Origin: Nostoc sp. GT001
GTDB taxonomy: Bacteria > Cyanobacteriota > Cyanobacteriia > Cyanobacteriales > Nostocaceae
DNA length: 64,000 nucleotides
Assembly (NCBI RefSeq): GCF_030382115.1
Contig: NZ_JAUDRJ010000003.1
Span: 5,585,233 to 5,649,232, forward strand
Reading direction: 5' to 3'
The position numbers and the translations under genes are program-made. Below, one piece after another: positions 27,857-37,527 of this stretch (position 1 is the first letter of the stretch; every line of letters begins with the position of its first letter). The notes below the pieces were generated by a model that was not told where the DNA came from, made no database searches, and saw only the letters and a list, made by a program, of their open reading frames with translations.

Positions 27857-29695
27857 TTATATCACCCTGATTCCAATGTCCTCCATTAAATAAGTTGGCG
27901 CTAAATCAAACCAGCGTACACCTTCCTGTACCAATGTCACTCTCAGGATATAGCTACCTTTTTGTGCTAACGATCTCAGTTTAATTTTATACGTTTCTTT
28001 GGGTACTTTATTATTGAATAAATGTTTCAACACTATATCTTCAGAGCTATTTAATGGGGGAAATATCTTTGTTCGTTGTCCCTCAAAAACAATGTAATCG
28101 GTAGCTTCTTCATTCATCCAATGATACGAAATGTGAAGTGGATGAGAACCATAACTATTAAGAGTAAATTCGCTAGAGTTTTCAATTTCTAATTTAATTT
28201 CAAATTCACTATCTGCATTTACTAGTTTTTGATGATCTTTCACAAATATCTTGATTTTTCCAGCAGAGATGGGTGGGATAGGGAACATTTGTAAGCTATT
28301 CTTGAGATGTTCCCGATTTATGGGTCGATGAGAAGCAACTACAAATAGACTAGTTGCTGCACCTATTTCTCTTGTAGAAAACTTTTTTACTAAACTTCCA
28401 CCTGGATTCTGGGTATCACCAAACCATAAACATACATGGTTAAAGTGTTTGCTTAATTGCTTTTTCAAAATCCTTGGCGATTGTTCATTAATATGCATTA
28501 GTAGCTCATATCTTGAGCGGGGCTGTGGTGGTAGGTAGGCACCAACAGAAGCAGCAATTTTCCTTTTACGTGGATATTCATATTTGTAATACCAAAGATT
28601 TGGAAAAGTATGCACAACAAATAATCCGTCTTGTTTAAGACTGTGCGCGACTTGCTGATAAAGCACATCTAGTTCTTCAAAAGCTAAGTGTTCAATCACG
28701 TCAGAAGCTAGTGCTAGATCATACTTATCTGGCAGTTGTACATTGCAGACATGATCGCAGATGAATTCTACGTTGGCTGCTAACTCAGCTTCTCCATTAA
28801 AACAATTTTTTGCTAGTTCAATGGCATTTGGTGAATAGTCAATAGATGTAACCGCAAAACCTTGACGAGCAAAATAATAACTAAGTTCACCTCGTCCAGA
28901 ACCAATGTCAAGTACTCGTCCTGATGCTTTCAAACTAGCGATCGCTGCTACAGATTGCAATCTTGGATCTTCTAACTTCTTCCCTTGATTTTGTTTATAA
29001 GTATCAAATCCGCTACAGTCTTGAGTATAGTAGTGACTAGTATAACTTTGACGAATGTCTAGACTAGAATTAGTATTGTGGTAGTGTTCTTCAAGCTCAC
29101 TTAAATAATTATTAGAAACTTTTATTAATAACTCTCCGGCATAACCTGGTATTACACCATACCAATCGAGCAAATCAGCATATCTAAATAAGAAATCACT
29201 AACTGCCATAAAGTTCTGCTGTGTCCACATGTATCCATCTACCAACACGTAGCGGGATTGCTTAATAGCAAGTTCTAAATCATGAAAGGAACCGTCTCCA
29301 TTTTGTTGCCCATCAACATGAATGAGATCGTAGACATTACCAGGCAAGCGTTTCATTACCTGTGTATCAGCAATAATAAATTCAGTATTAAACTGCTTAG
29401 TAATTTCTTTTGCCCAATTAATTGCACCTTTGACACCACCAAAATCATTGGTATCTAAGTCAATACCAGTATATTTAGCATTAGGGTATCCGTGTAGGAA
29501 AGCTGCGGCAGAATAACCAAAACGTACTCCTATTTCTAGGATATTAAGAGGTTTTAATTCATGAGCGATCGCAGATTTGAGTTTGTAATAATCAATCCAC
29601 TCATCAAAAAGATGTAACAAGGGATCTTCTGGATTAGTAGTTTTTCTAAAGTCATATTCTGTCTGTTTTGCCTGTTTAATTATAGAGTCAAACAT
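27857..29695 (-). CDS. double SAM-dependent methyltransferase with C-terminal beta-sandwich
   Basis: A 612-residue three-part protein. Residues 1-205 are CmcI/MtfA-like (NILEIGVRFGYSAAAFLHG, IDLDTNDF, DLIHVDGQQNGDGSFHDLE). Residues 245-440 are a second class I methyltransferase (GRVLDIGSGRGELSYYFARQG, DLALASDVIEHL). Residues 500-612 are a beta-sandwich-like tail (ISYHWMNEEATDYIVFEGQRT, then RVTLVQEGVRWF) of the sort seen attached to polysaccharide enzymes and Wzt-like proteins. It overlaps the Wzt stop by 8 bases, so it is tied to the exporter. Probably modifies sugars at the chain end. Confidence 0.85.
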   Translation of the reverse strand: MFDSIIKQAKQTEYDFRKTTNPEDPLLHLFDEWIDYYKLKSAIAHELKPLNILEIGVRFGYSAAAFLHGYPNAKYTGIDLDTNDFGGVKGAINWAKEITKQFNTEFIIADTQVMKRLPGNVYDLIHVDGQQNGDGSFHDLELAIKQSRYVLVDGYMWTQQNFMAVSDFLFRYADLLDWYGVIPGYAGELLIKVSNNYLSELEEHYHNTNSSLDIRQSYTSHYYTQDCSGFDTYKQNQGKKLEDPRLQSVAAIASLKASGRVLDIGSGRGELSYYFARQGFAVTSIDYSPNAIELAKNCFNGEAELAANVEFICDHVCNVQLPDKYDLALASDVIEHLAFEELDVLYQQVAHSLKQDGLFVVHTFPNLWYYKYEYPRKRKIAASVGAYLPPQPRSRYELLMHINEQSPRILKKQLSKHFNHVCLWFGDTQNPGGSLVKKFSTREIGAATSLFVVASHRPINREHLKNSLQMFPIPPISAGKIKIFVKDHQKLVNADSEFEIKLEIENSSEFTLNSYGSHPLHISYHWMNEEATDYIVFEGQRTKIFPPLNSSEDIVLKHLFNNKVPKETYKIKLRSLAQKGSYILRVTLVQEGVRWFDLAPTYLMEDIGIRVI

Positions 29696-31001
29696 AAGTA
29701 TATTTATGAATAGAAATAGAAGGAGAAAGATTTACTATACCTGACCACAGTATTGAGTCTTTGTTTCTTAAAACTTTTAATGCGGCGACATTATGAGCAT
29801 AAACTAATGTTCTCTGGAATAAACTTTCCCCAATTGCACTATCAGCTACGCCAAATGTAATTGTATATTCACCCTCCATCAAAGGCACTTTAAACTTAAA
29901 GCAAATCTCCAGTAAAGTACCGCTCTCTACTCGACCTATTTTTTTTCCCATACATAGAGTATTTGTTTCAAAAATTACCTCACCTGTTCTTTCCCGTATT
30001 TTAAAACCAATATGGGGATCTTCAAAATATTGGGAAAATAAAACTCCTACGGAAATCTGTAATAACTGCTCACTAATTACAACTTTTATTTCTTGATCTG
30101 TTTCATCTAAAAATCTAACAAATTCTATGCTTACTTCTGGCGCATTAATTACTACTTCTTGTACTGATTCTGAGGTTATATCTAAAAATTCTTTATTTTC
30201 CTCTGAAGTAACATAATTAGAATCTGGAAGCATTTGAATTTCTACTAATTCTGATTGTATATCTTTTTTTTGTAACAGCTTGGCTTCATATAAATCAATT
30301 ACTTGCCTTGGTTTAGCATCCAACACTAAATTTCCTGCTTCCATAAATAAAGCTCTGTTACAGATTTTATGTACAACAGCTGAATCATGGGAAACAAATA
30401 AAAGTGTTGTTCCCATACGTGTTAGATTTCTAATCCGCTCAAAACATTTCTGCTGAAAGTAAATATCTCCAACTGCTAGTGCTTCATCTACAATTAGAAT
30501 GTCAGGATCAACACTTACTGCAACTGCAAATGCTAATCTCACGAACATACCACTTGAATAAGTTTTAACAGGCTGCTCAATAAAATCTCCGATATCAGCA
30601 AATTCGACTATCTCATTGTATTTGGCTTCAATTTCTTCACGACTTAACCCTAAAATTTGTCCATTGAAAAATACATTTTGTCTTCCAGTAAATTCAGGAT
30701 TAAATCCGCTACCTAGTTCTAGTAAAGCTGAAACTCTGCCGTGAAGCCAGACATCTCCTGTAGTTGGTGTCAAGGTTCTAGCAATGATTTGTAGTAATGT
30801 ACTTTTCCCAGAACCATTTTGACCAATAATTCCTAATTTCTCTCCTTTAGTAATTTCTAAGTTAATATCCCGCAATGCCCAAAATTCTTGAGCGTGGCTC
30901 TTACCAGGTAGTAAAGTTTCTTTGAGCCTATCTACCGGACGAGCATAACGCTTGTAGCACTTTGAGATATTCTTCAGTGAAATTACAATCTCCTCACCCA
31001 T
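29688..31001 (-). CDS. wzt: polysaccharide ABC exporter ATP-binding protein (Wzt-like)
   Basis: A 437-residue protein. The N-terminal NBD has Walker A GQNGSGKST, signature TYSSGMFVRLAFAVAVS, Walker B ILIVDEALAVGD and H-loop FVSHD. After residue 250 a Wzt_C-like beta domain follows (VSIEFVRFLDETDQEI to the end), which in E. coli O9a/O8 reads the capped end of the O-antigen. Together with the permease just upstream it would export undecaprenyl-linked glycan across the inner membrane. Confidence 0.92.
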   Translation of the reverse strand: MGEEIVISLKNISKCYKRYARPVDRLKETLLPGKSHAQEFWALRDINLEITKGEKLGIIGQNGSGKSTLLQIIARTLTPTTGDVWLHGRVSALLELGSGFNPEFTGRQNVFFNGQILGLSREEIEAKYNEIVEFADIGDFIEQPVKTYSSGMFVRLAFAVAVSVDPDILIVDEALAVGDIYFQQKCFERIRNLTRMGTTLLFVSHDSAVVHKICNRALFMEAGNLVLDAKPRQVIDLYEAKLLQKKDIQSELVEIQMLPDSNYVTSEENKEFLDITSESVQEVVINAPEVSIEFVRFLDETDQEIKVVISEQLLQISVGVLFSQYFEDPHIGFKIRERTGEVIFETNTLCMGKKIGRVESGTLLEICFKFKVPLMEGEYTITFGVADSAIGESLFQRTLVYAHNVAALKVLRNKDSILWSGIVNLSPSISIHKYTYV

Positions 31002-31171
31002 AACACTGCATACTTAAACTAATAATGAATTTCACACGGTACAAATTTATCAATTAAAAATTAATTACTTCATTATAATTTTTGCTTGTTGTTGAATTAT
31101 ATCGCTATCTACATATACAGTTAACGTTAGCATTTGCTTGTTTTAAAAGCGGCTAACTAATGAAGCCTTGA

Positions 31172-32032
31172 CTACAACACGTCGGCAAAAGCTGGACGCA
31201 AATGCTTGTATACTGTAAAACCACAACAAAATATAATTGTTGCTATGACACAAGCAACTCCCCATTCACCCCAGTGCTTTACTTCTCCAACTAAAACTAT
31301 GTCACGATAAACCTCTGCGATCGCTGCCATTGGATTTAACCAGAATACCAAACTCCGCCATTCCTCTGGAACTGCTGATACTGGATAGACAAGCGGTGTT
31401 GCATAAAACCAAATATTTAAAATTACTCCTAAAGTCTGCGGGATATCTCGCAAAAATACAGTTAGTCCGGCTGTTAAATAGCCCAACCCTGCTGTTAGCA
31501 ATAACTGTGTTAACCAGATCAAGGGTAATAGCGCCAAGCTAGTATGTAAAGTATGAGCATTGATCGCCACGAAAAAAATCAATGCCATTAAACCAAAGGA
31601 ACTCTCAATGAATGTTGACAAAATTGGCACTAGGGGTAATAAAGTTAAAGGAAATACCACCTTCTTGACTAAATTTGGTTGTCCTAGTACCGAATTAGCG
31701 GACTGCATTAGACCACCACTAAAAGCAATCCAAGGAAGTAAGCCTGCAAATAGCCACAAACCAAAGGTGAAATCATTTGCTGGTAAACCCTTGAGAGTAG
31801 TCAGCTTCACCTTCAACACAGTGGAAAATACATAAGTATAAATCAGTAACTGCGATAGCTGATTTAGCAAAGGCCACAAGTTACCTAAAATAGAACCCTT
31901 GTAACGCGCTTCTAAATCCCGGCGTACTAGAGTTCTCAGTAAGTCGAACTTCATCCACATCTGTTCATCTATGGGCAAGATTCGTCTCAATCTCCCTACA
32001 TTACGTACAACTCCCCGCATTGTCGGCAACAA
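31172..32032 (-). CDS. wzm: polysaccharide ABC exporter permease (Wzm-like, ABC-2 type)
   Basis: A 286-residue ABC-2 permease. The cytoplasmic N terminus has the typical FDLLRTLVRRDLEARYKGSILGNLWPLLNQL entry helix, followed by about six membrane segments, and it ends KHLRPAFADVL. It is the first gene of the minus-strand locus, 170 bases before wzt. The start at the ATG at 32032 is the first in frame. Family members often begin nearer RDLEARYK, so the first 20-30 residues are less certain. Confidence 0.9.
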   Translation of the reverse strand: MLPTMRGVVRNVGRLRRILPIDEQMWMKFDLLRTLVRRDLEARYKGSILGNLWPLLNQLSQLLIYTYVFSTVLKVKLTTLKGLPANDFTFGLWLFAGLLPWIAFSGGLMQSANSVLGQPNLVKKVVFPLTLLPLVPILSTFIESSFGLMALIFFVAINAHTLHTSLALLPLIWLTQLLLTAGLGYLTAGLTVFLRDIPQTLGVILNIWFYATPLVYPVSAVPEEWRSLVFWLNPMAAIAEVYRDIVLVGEVKHWGEWGVACVIATIIFCCGFTVYKHLRPAFADVL

Positions 32033-32399
32033 TTTCTGCTTCCTCGCTTACTACTCACTATCCGCTCATCTAATTACTCTCACTGAAGCCTATTATATTT
32101 ATGAAAGTTCCTTTTTCAGGCACTTTCAAATAGAAAAAATATCCAACTACTTCTTGTGATGTGCGTATCTTACCCGCCTTTGGTTAAACGTGGGTTAGGC
32201 AGGATGCCCACCTCATAATATTGGATAATTTATTTGTTGGAAATCTCTTCAGTGCTTTTAGAATTTATCATCACTAGAAAATTGTATCCAAATTATCTTG
32301 GCGATTATACAATAAATAGGATATTGTCAAGTATATTTTTACTACAAATATAACGTCTGTTTGTCAGGCTCCTTCTTTGTTAAGGATGCGAGTTTTTGC
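32033..32399. other. intergenic region upstream of the exporter locus
   Basis: About 370 A/T-rich bases. Probably contains the promoter of the wzm operon. It includes a GGCAGGATGCCCACC palindromic element (about 32199-32213), also found near 13015-13026, so this is a dispersed repeat. No gene seen. Confidence 0.5.
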
Positions 32400-33260
32400 T
32401 TAACTCAAGTTATCTGGATCAATTCCTTGCGATCGCAAATACTCTGCTAATCGATCAGCCCGTTGGCGTTCCTGTTCAGCCCGTTGGTGTTCCTGTTCAG
32501 CCCGTTGGCGTTCCTGTTCAGCCCGTTGGTGTTCCTGTTCAGCCCGTTGGCGTTCCTGTTCAGCCCGTTGGCGTTCCTGTTCAGCCTGTTGGCGTTCCTG
32601 TTCAGCTTGTTCTCTTCGAGTCGGCACCCAACCCGCAGAATTATACCAACGCAACCACAAACCTGTTGTCTGCTGGTAATTACCTTGCCAAAGACCCAAT
32701 CCTAGCTCTAACTCTTCTAACCATAGGCGGTTCTCTGGTAAAGATATTGCTTCGTAACGAGTGCCATTGAGCTTAAAGGCACGTAAATTATTTTCATAGC
32801 GATCGTAGATAACGTAGTAAGGAACCCGTAAAATCTGTTCATATACTTCCCACTTCGTTGGGGGTCGGTTTACTTCCCGCAGTGTTTTTCCTAAGTCTTC
32901 TTGTTCTGTACCAGGTGAAAGTAATTCAACTACTAAAAATGGATCAATTCCTTCTTGCCAAATAACGTAACTTAAGCGCAGGTCTTGCTGCTGGCTAGCA
33001 CTAGGTAATCCTAAAACCATGTACCAATCAGGACGCTTGTACCACAAAGGATGGCGGGGATCGTAGTAAAGATTTAAGTCGCTAGCAAGCAAAATTTCCT
33101 CAGATGGATAAGCAAGAGGCTGACAAGTCTCACTGAGCAAATCTGCCTGAATTCGGTGAAATTCATCTGGCAAACCTGATTCCCCCACTAATTCACTGGG
33201 TAAATCATACATCGTAGGCATTGTTTCTTGTGGCGGACGGGGTGGATCTGTTTGATACAT
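32400..33260 (-). CDS. Uma2-family (DUF820) putative endonuclease with 7-residue repeats
   Basis: A 286-residue protein. The N-terminal 210 residues are a Uma2/DUF820 restriction-endonuclease-like fold, very expanded in cyanobacteria. Conserved features are DLNLYYDPRHPLWYKRPDWYMVLG and FLVVELLSPGTEQEDLG (acidic E/D core), then YYVIYDRYENNLRAFKL. The C terminus carries about eight QRAEQER/QRAEQEH heptapeptides encoded by 21-bp DNA repeats (32460-32605), forming a coiled coil. Function in the cell is unknown. Confidence 0.87.
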   Translation of the reverse strand: MYQTDPPRPPQETMPTMYDLPSELVGESGLPDEFHRIQADLLSETCQPLAYPSEEILLASDLNLYYDPRHPLWYKRPDWYMVLGLPSASQQQDLRLSYVIWQEGIDPFLVVELLSPGTEQEDLGKTLREVNRPPTKWEVYEQILRVPYYVIYDRYENNLRAFKLNGTRYEAISLPENRLWLEELELGLGLWQGNYQQTTGLWLRWYNSAGWVPTRREQAEQERQQAEQERQRAEQERQRAEQEHQRAEQERQRAEQEHQRAEQERQRADRLAEYLRSQGIDPDNLS

Positions 33261-33489
33261 GATTACTACCTTTGTTGCTTAACTCAAGCTATCTGGATGA
33301 ACCTCTAACGATCGCAAATGTTCCACTAGCACTAATCTTTGCAATCGCACCTGTTGTTAATTTTAAGTTCTTAGGTCAGAAGGTAGGAGTTACGATTCTC
33401 TCCCTCACTCCTCATCTCCACTGAATTTATGAGAGCAGAGTCACGGATTCCGCTACACTGAGACTTGGTTTATTGCATTGTAATCAGGC

Positions 33490-33681
33490 ATGGAAATCGG
33501 ACAAAAGGTTAAAGTCTATCGTTTGCGCGATCGCGTTTCTGCCCCAGTTGTGAAAAAGCTCGGACAAGTGGGTATTATCCAAGGCTACAAAGTCACCGAT
33601 GGTGGTGGTATCGGTGTAGTGCTACTGTTTGACGATAATTATTCCACTTGGTTTTTTGAAGATGAAATCAAACCTGTGTAG
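33490..33681 (+). CDS. small conserved cyanobacterial protein, DUF2862-like
   Basis: A 63-residue protein beginning MEIGQKVKVYRLRDRVSAP and ending STWFFEDEIKPV. It is a compact SH3-like beta pattern (LGQVGIIQGYKVTDG, IGVVLLFDDN) that I recall as DUF2862. The ATG at 33490 is preceded by TAATCAGGC with a weak ribosome binding site. Function unknown. It precedes the NosAFP-type ATPase on the same strand by 121 bases. Confidence 0.8.
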   Translation: MEIGQKVKVYRLRDRVSAPVVKKLGQVGIIQGYKVTDGGGIGVVLLFDDNYSTWFFEDEIKPV

Positions 33682-33802
33682 TAGTTAAAGAACTCAGATC
33701 CAAGTTTTTCTTGGTATCTGAAATTTCAAGCACAGGTTGAGACTCTTTGTTGAGTGCTAAGTTGGAGTTGAAAAGATCGGCGGTGAAAATAGGAATCAAC
33801 TA

Positions 33803-34903
33803 ATGGCTCTAATATTGACATTTTTGGGCAAAGGCGGCACCGCTCGTACCAAAATTGCGATCGCCGCCGCCAAATTATTGGCAAGTCAAGGCAAGCGCGT
33901 ACTTCTAGCAGGACAAGCAGAACCAACATTGCAAATCCTGCTGGGCACTCCCATTGCTGCCGATCCCCAGGAAATCGCTCCCAATTTGCAAGTAGTCCAG
34001 TTTCAAGCATCTGTACTACTAGAACGAAACTGGGACGAAGTGAAGAAACTTGAGGCGCAATATCTCCGCACGCCCATCTTCAAAGATGTTTTTGGTCAAG
34101 AACTGGTAGTATTGCCGGGGATGGACAACGCCCTGGCACTGAATGCTATCCGCGAATATGATGCCAGTGGCAAATATGATGCGATCGTCTACGATGGCAC
34201 GGGCGACTCTTTAACCCTGCGAATGTTGGGTTTGCCAGAATCTCTGAGTTGGTATGTCCGGCGATTTCGGCAATTATTTGTCAACTCCGACTTGGGGAAG
34301 ACAATTACTGAATCACCCTTGATTCAACCGCTGATTAGCAGTTTTTTCAATGTCAACTGGACAGCAGATAACTTTGCCGCTCCCACTAACCAAGTCAATA
34401 ATTTCTTAGAAAAGGGGAGAGCTGCTCTGTCCGATCCCAAGCGTCTCGCTGCTTTCTTAGTGACTACAGGAGATCCGATTGAGGTAGCAAATGCTCGTTA
34501 TTTATGGGGTAGCGCTCAACAAATAGGTTTAACTGTCGGTGGTGTTCTGCTTGTGTCTACCGAGACAAATGTCAACCTACCAGAGGAATTTATACCCCTC
34601 CCTGTGAGCGTTATTCCGAACTCGCCCACGGGTGATTGGCAACCACTGATAGACGCTCTACCAAACTTTGAAGCACAAGCTTTACAGGCTCCCAAACCGA
34701 TTGAAATAGACATCCACAATCGTCAAGTACGCTTATTCTTGCCAGGATTTGACAAAAAGCACGTCAAGCTTACCCAATATGGGCCAGAAGTCACGGTAGA
34801 AGCAGGAGATCAGCGGCGCAATATTCCCTTACCCCCGGCTCTGAGTGGCAGACCTGTTGCTGGAGCAAAGTTTCAGAATAATTATTTGATAATTTCGTTT
34901 TAA
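33803..34903 (+). CDS. Get3/ArsA-fold ATPase with C-terminal Hsp20-like domain (NosAFP type)
   Basis: A 366-residue protein. The N terminus MALILTFLGKGGTARTKIAIAAAKLLA is an ArsA/Get3 deviant P-loop in which the signature lysine (GKGG) is kept. The second position, normally GK[S/T], reads A-R-T, so nucleotide binding may be altered. The last 85 residues are an alpha-crystallin-like beta domain (RQVRLFLPGFDKKHVKLTQYG to LIISF). This fusion is the cyanobacterial NosAFP type, proposed to handle tail-anchored proteins. It precedes chlG by 92 bases of 7-mer inverted repeats. Confidence 0.85.
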   Translation: MALILTFLGKGGTARTKIAIAAAKLLASQGKRVLLAGQAEPTLQILLGTPIAADPQEIAPNLQVVQFQASVLLERNWDEVKKLEAQYLRTPIFKDVFGQELVVLPGMDNALALNAIREYDASGKYDAIVYDGTGDSLTLRMLGLPESLSWYVRRFRQLFVNSDLGKTITESPLIQPLISSFFNVNWTADNFAAPTNQVNNFLEKGRAALSDPKRLAAFLVTTGDPIEVANARYLWGSAQQIGLTVGGVLLVSTETNVNLPEEFIPLPVSVIPNSPTGDWQPLIDALPNFEAQALQAPKPIEIDIHNRQVRLFLPGFDKKHVKLTQYGPEVTVEAGDQRRNIPLPPALSGRPVAGAKFQNNYLIISF

Positions 34904-34995
34904 TTTAGTTAGGAGTTAGGAGTGAAGAGTTAGGAATAAAACAATAATTCATAACTCCTAACTCTTAACTCCTCACTCTAAAAAAAATAGGCATT
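34904..34995. repeat. inverted 7-mer repeat between NosAFP and chlG
   Basis: AGTTAGGAGTTAGGAGTGAAG (34907-34930) is answered by ACTCCTAACTCTTAACTCCTC (about 34953-34978), giving a long hairpin. This is a typical cyanobacterial short tandem repeat region. Confidence 0.75.
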
Positions 34996-36042
34996 ATGTC
35001 AGAATCAACTCCCATTACCCCAGACCCTAACCCGTCTGAAGCACTAGACTCAGTGGCAAATAATCTCAATGAGCAAGCGCTCGCGTCTGCCGATCGCAGT
35101 GCGAAAACTAGACAGCTGCTAGGGATGAAAGGTGCATCTGCTGGGGAAACTTCAATCTGGAAAATCCGTTTGCAGCTCATGAAGCCCATCACCTGGATTC
35201 CCCTAATTTGGGGTGTAGTCTGTGGTGCGGCTTCTTCGGGTAACTATACTTGGACACTGGAAAATGTATTGAAGGTAGCAGCCTGTATGTTACTGGCTGG
35301 GCCATTGATGACAGGTTACACCCAAATCCTCAATGATTACTACGATCGCGAAATCGATGCCATCAATGAACCCTATCGCCCGATTCCCTCTGGCGCAATT
35401 CCCCTACCCCAGGTAATTATTCAGATTTGGGTATTACTGATTGCTGGCTATGGTTTGGCATTTGTGCTGGATGTGTGGTCTGGTCATGAATTCCCGACAA
35501 TTACAGCGATCGCAATTATCGGTTCTTTCATCGCCTACATTTATTCTGCACCTCCCCTGAAACTCAAACAAAACGGCTGGCTAGGTAGCTATGCCTTGGG
35601 TGCAAGTTATATCACCCTACCTTGGTCTACAGGACACGCTTTGTTTGGCGAACTGAATTCCACAATTGTGATTTTGACAATGTTCTACAGCTTGGCTGGA
35701 TTGGGCATTGCTATTGTGAATGATTTTAAGAGTGTAGAAGGCGATCGCCAGTTAGGATTAAATTCACTACCTGTAATGTTTGGCATCACCGCCGCATCTT
35801 GGATTTGTGTAGTGACAATTGATGTTTTTCAAGGATTGATTGCAGCTTATCTCGTCAGCATCCATGAGAATTTGTATGCAGCAATACTAGTACTGTTAAT
35901 CATCCCGCAAATCACCTTGCAAGATATGTATTTCTTGCGCGACCCCGTGAAGAATGATGTTAAGTACCAAGCTAGCGCCCAACCTTTCCTTGTTCTAGGA
36001 ATGCTCGTCACTGGTTTAGCGCTGGGTCATGCTGGCGTTTAA
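34996..36042 (+). CDS. chlG: chlorophyll synthase
   Basis: A 348-residue UbiA-type prenyltransferase that attaches the phytyl or geranylgeranyl tail to chlorophyllide in the thylakoid. The two Asp-rich motifs are NDYYDREIDAINEPYRPIPSG (about 115-135) and NDFKSVEGDRQLGLNSLP (about 243-260). Eight or nine hydrophobic segments. The length is normal. It is not beside other chlorophyll genes here except the PucC-type carrier 3.4 kb away. Confidence 0.95.
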   Translation: MSESTPITPDPNPSEALDSVANNLNEQALASADRSAKTRQLLGMKGASAGETSIWKIRLQLMKPITWIPLIWGVVCGAASSGNYTWTLENVLKVAACMLLAGPLMTGYTQILNDYYDREIDAINEPYRPIPSGAIPLPQVIIQIWVLLIAGYGLAFVLDVWSGHEFPTITAIAIIGSFIAYIYSAPPLKLKQNGWLGSYALGASYITLPWSTGHALFGELNSTIVILTMFYSLAGLGIAIVNDFKSVEGDRQLGLNSLPVMFGITAASWICVVTIDVFQGLIAAYLVSIHENLYAAILVLLIIPQITLQDMYFLRDPVKNDVKYQASAQPFLVLGMLVTGLALGHAGV

Positions 36043-36125
36043 CTTCTACTTCTATAGTGAGAAGTTAGAAATTAGGAGTTAGGAGGTAATATACTTCTAA
36101 CTCCTAATTTGTATCAGGACATACC

Positions 36126-36413
36126 GTGTTTAAACTGATATCTTTCCTCATTCATGGGATTGAGCCTTTGTTAGTCCCGATTTGCTTTGTTGTAGCTTGG
36201 ACTGTAATTATTCTCGTTGTTTGGAGTCTCTGTGCAGCGGCGCGAGATAGTTTGACAACAGCCAAGCAAATGCATCAAATTCCTTGTACTGGTTGCCAAT
36301 TTTTTACCGACAATTATCGTCTTAAATGTACTGTACGCCCATATATTGCCAATACAGAAGAAGCGATCGATTGTTCTGACTATCAACCGAAGACTAATCC
36401 TTATCTCTATTAG
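36126..36413 (+). CDS. small conserved membrane protein with C-terminal cysteine motif
   Basis: A 95-residue protein with one long hydrophobic segment (about 12-38) and a Cys-containing C-terminal part (IPCTGCQFFTDNYRLKCTVRP, then IDCSDYQP) compatible with a small metal or disulfide site. It starts at GTG 36126. Similar proteins occur across cyanobacteria, but I recall no function. It may be co-transcribed with chlG, separated by a TTAGGAGTT hairpin at about 36066-36108. Confidence 0.7.
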   Translation: MFKLISFLIHGIEPLLVPICFVVAWTVIILVVWSLCAAARDSLTTAKQMHQIPCTGCQFFTDNYRLKCTVRPYIANTEEAIDCSDYQPKTNPYLY

Positions 36414-36458
36414 GGAGTAGGGAGTAGGGAGTGGGGAGTGGGGACAAATGACTAATGA

Positions 36459-37417
36459 CTAATGACTAATATCTAACAATATTTTCAAAACACCCCGACT
36501 CTGAGCGTGTTCAAAAGCTGCAAGCCCTTCAATAAGAGGGTAGGTGGCATGAATCAGGGGTTGCACGTCAACTTTTCCTGTAGCTAGTAGCTGAAGGGCC
36601 GGGGCAAAAGGGCCACAACGGGAGCCGATGAGGGTGATTTCATCTACTACTAAAGAAGAAGCATCCAGGCTGAGGTTGCCAGCATAAGTACTTTTCAGTA
36701 CAAGCGTACCACGGGGACGTAGGGCGCGGCGGGCGATCGCAAATCCTTCTGGATTACCAGTACATTCTACTGAGATATCAAAATATCCATCTTTCACAGC
36801 ATTAGCTAAACCAGTTTTAATCCCCCGTGCCTCTAAGTTAGCCAGTTTGTCTTGATGACGCCCCACAGCTAAGAGTTCACAGCTAGGTTAAGGCTAATGT
36901 CTGGGCTACCAACTGCCCTAGTTTGCCATCTCCAACCACTAGCACCCGATTATTTGGATGTAATGGCACTTGCTGCTGAATTTCTAAAGCTGCTGCTACA
37001 GGTTCAGTAAATGTTGCTACTTCTGTTGGCACATTCTCAGGTACGAGATGCAGATTCTCTATCGGCAAACAGAGATATTCACCAAAGGCTCCATTCCGGT
37101 TGACAATACCCAGAACTGTACGATTTTCGCAGTGAGTTGGTTGTCCACTACGACAAAATCGACAATGCCCACACACAGCGTTGATTTCTCCAACTACGCG
37201 TTTATTAACTAAGTGTTCTGGCCCTTGTTCAACGACGCCGACAAATTCATGCCCCAAAATACCAGTGTAAGGATAGTAGCCTCTGAGTAATTCCAGGTCA
37301 GTGTTACAGATACCTAGCACGCAAGACGCGTACTAAAGCTTCTCCTGGTGGCGGTTCAGGAACGGGAATATCTGTACGTAATTGCAACTGATTATTTTCG
37401 AGCCAAAGTCCTTTCAT
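36459..37417 (-). pseudogene. zinc-dependent alcohol dehydrogenase (MDR family), broken by two +1 frameshifts
   Basis: Read from the ATG at 37417 (MKGLWLENNQLQLRTDIP), the frame goes off after VRVLRA, resumes at GICNTDLELLRGYYPYTGILGHEF, goes off again after QTLALT and resumes at CELLAVGRHQDK. The total of 959 bases equals 319 codons plus 2, so exactly two single-base gains explain it. They sit in CTAG at 37314-37317 and 36883-36886. The zinc residues (C in GICNTD, H and E in GHEF) and the structural zinc cysteines (CGHCRFCRSGQPTHC) are intact, as is the Rossmann VVGDGKLGQL. Substrate unknown (threonine or sorbitol dehydrogenase-like). Confidence 0.88.
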
Positions 37418-37527
37418 TCTTTTTCACCACATATTTGGGTCTGTTCGCGAAGCGTCTCGTAGAGAAGTCTCGTGCTTCACGCAATGCTTTAAAGTAATGA
37501 GTTTCATCGTGGATGAAAAATGGGTAT

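Noticed and set aside
32396..32770. Plus-strand ORFs of repeated QPVGVPV and FLFSPLA units
   Set aside because: Antisense shadows of the 21-bp repeats in the Uma2 gene.
36459..37320. Two separate small dehydrogenase genes
   Set aside because: They join into one continuous medium-chain dehydrogenase when two single-base gains are removed, and the N terminus extends to 37417.
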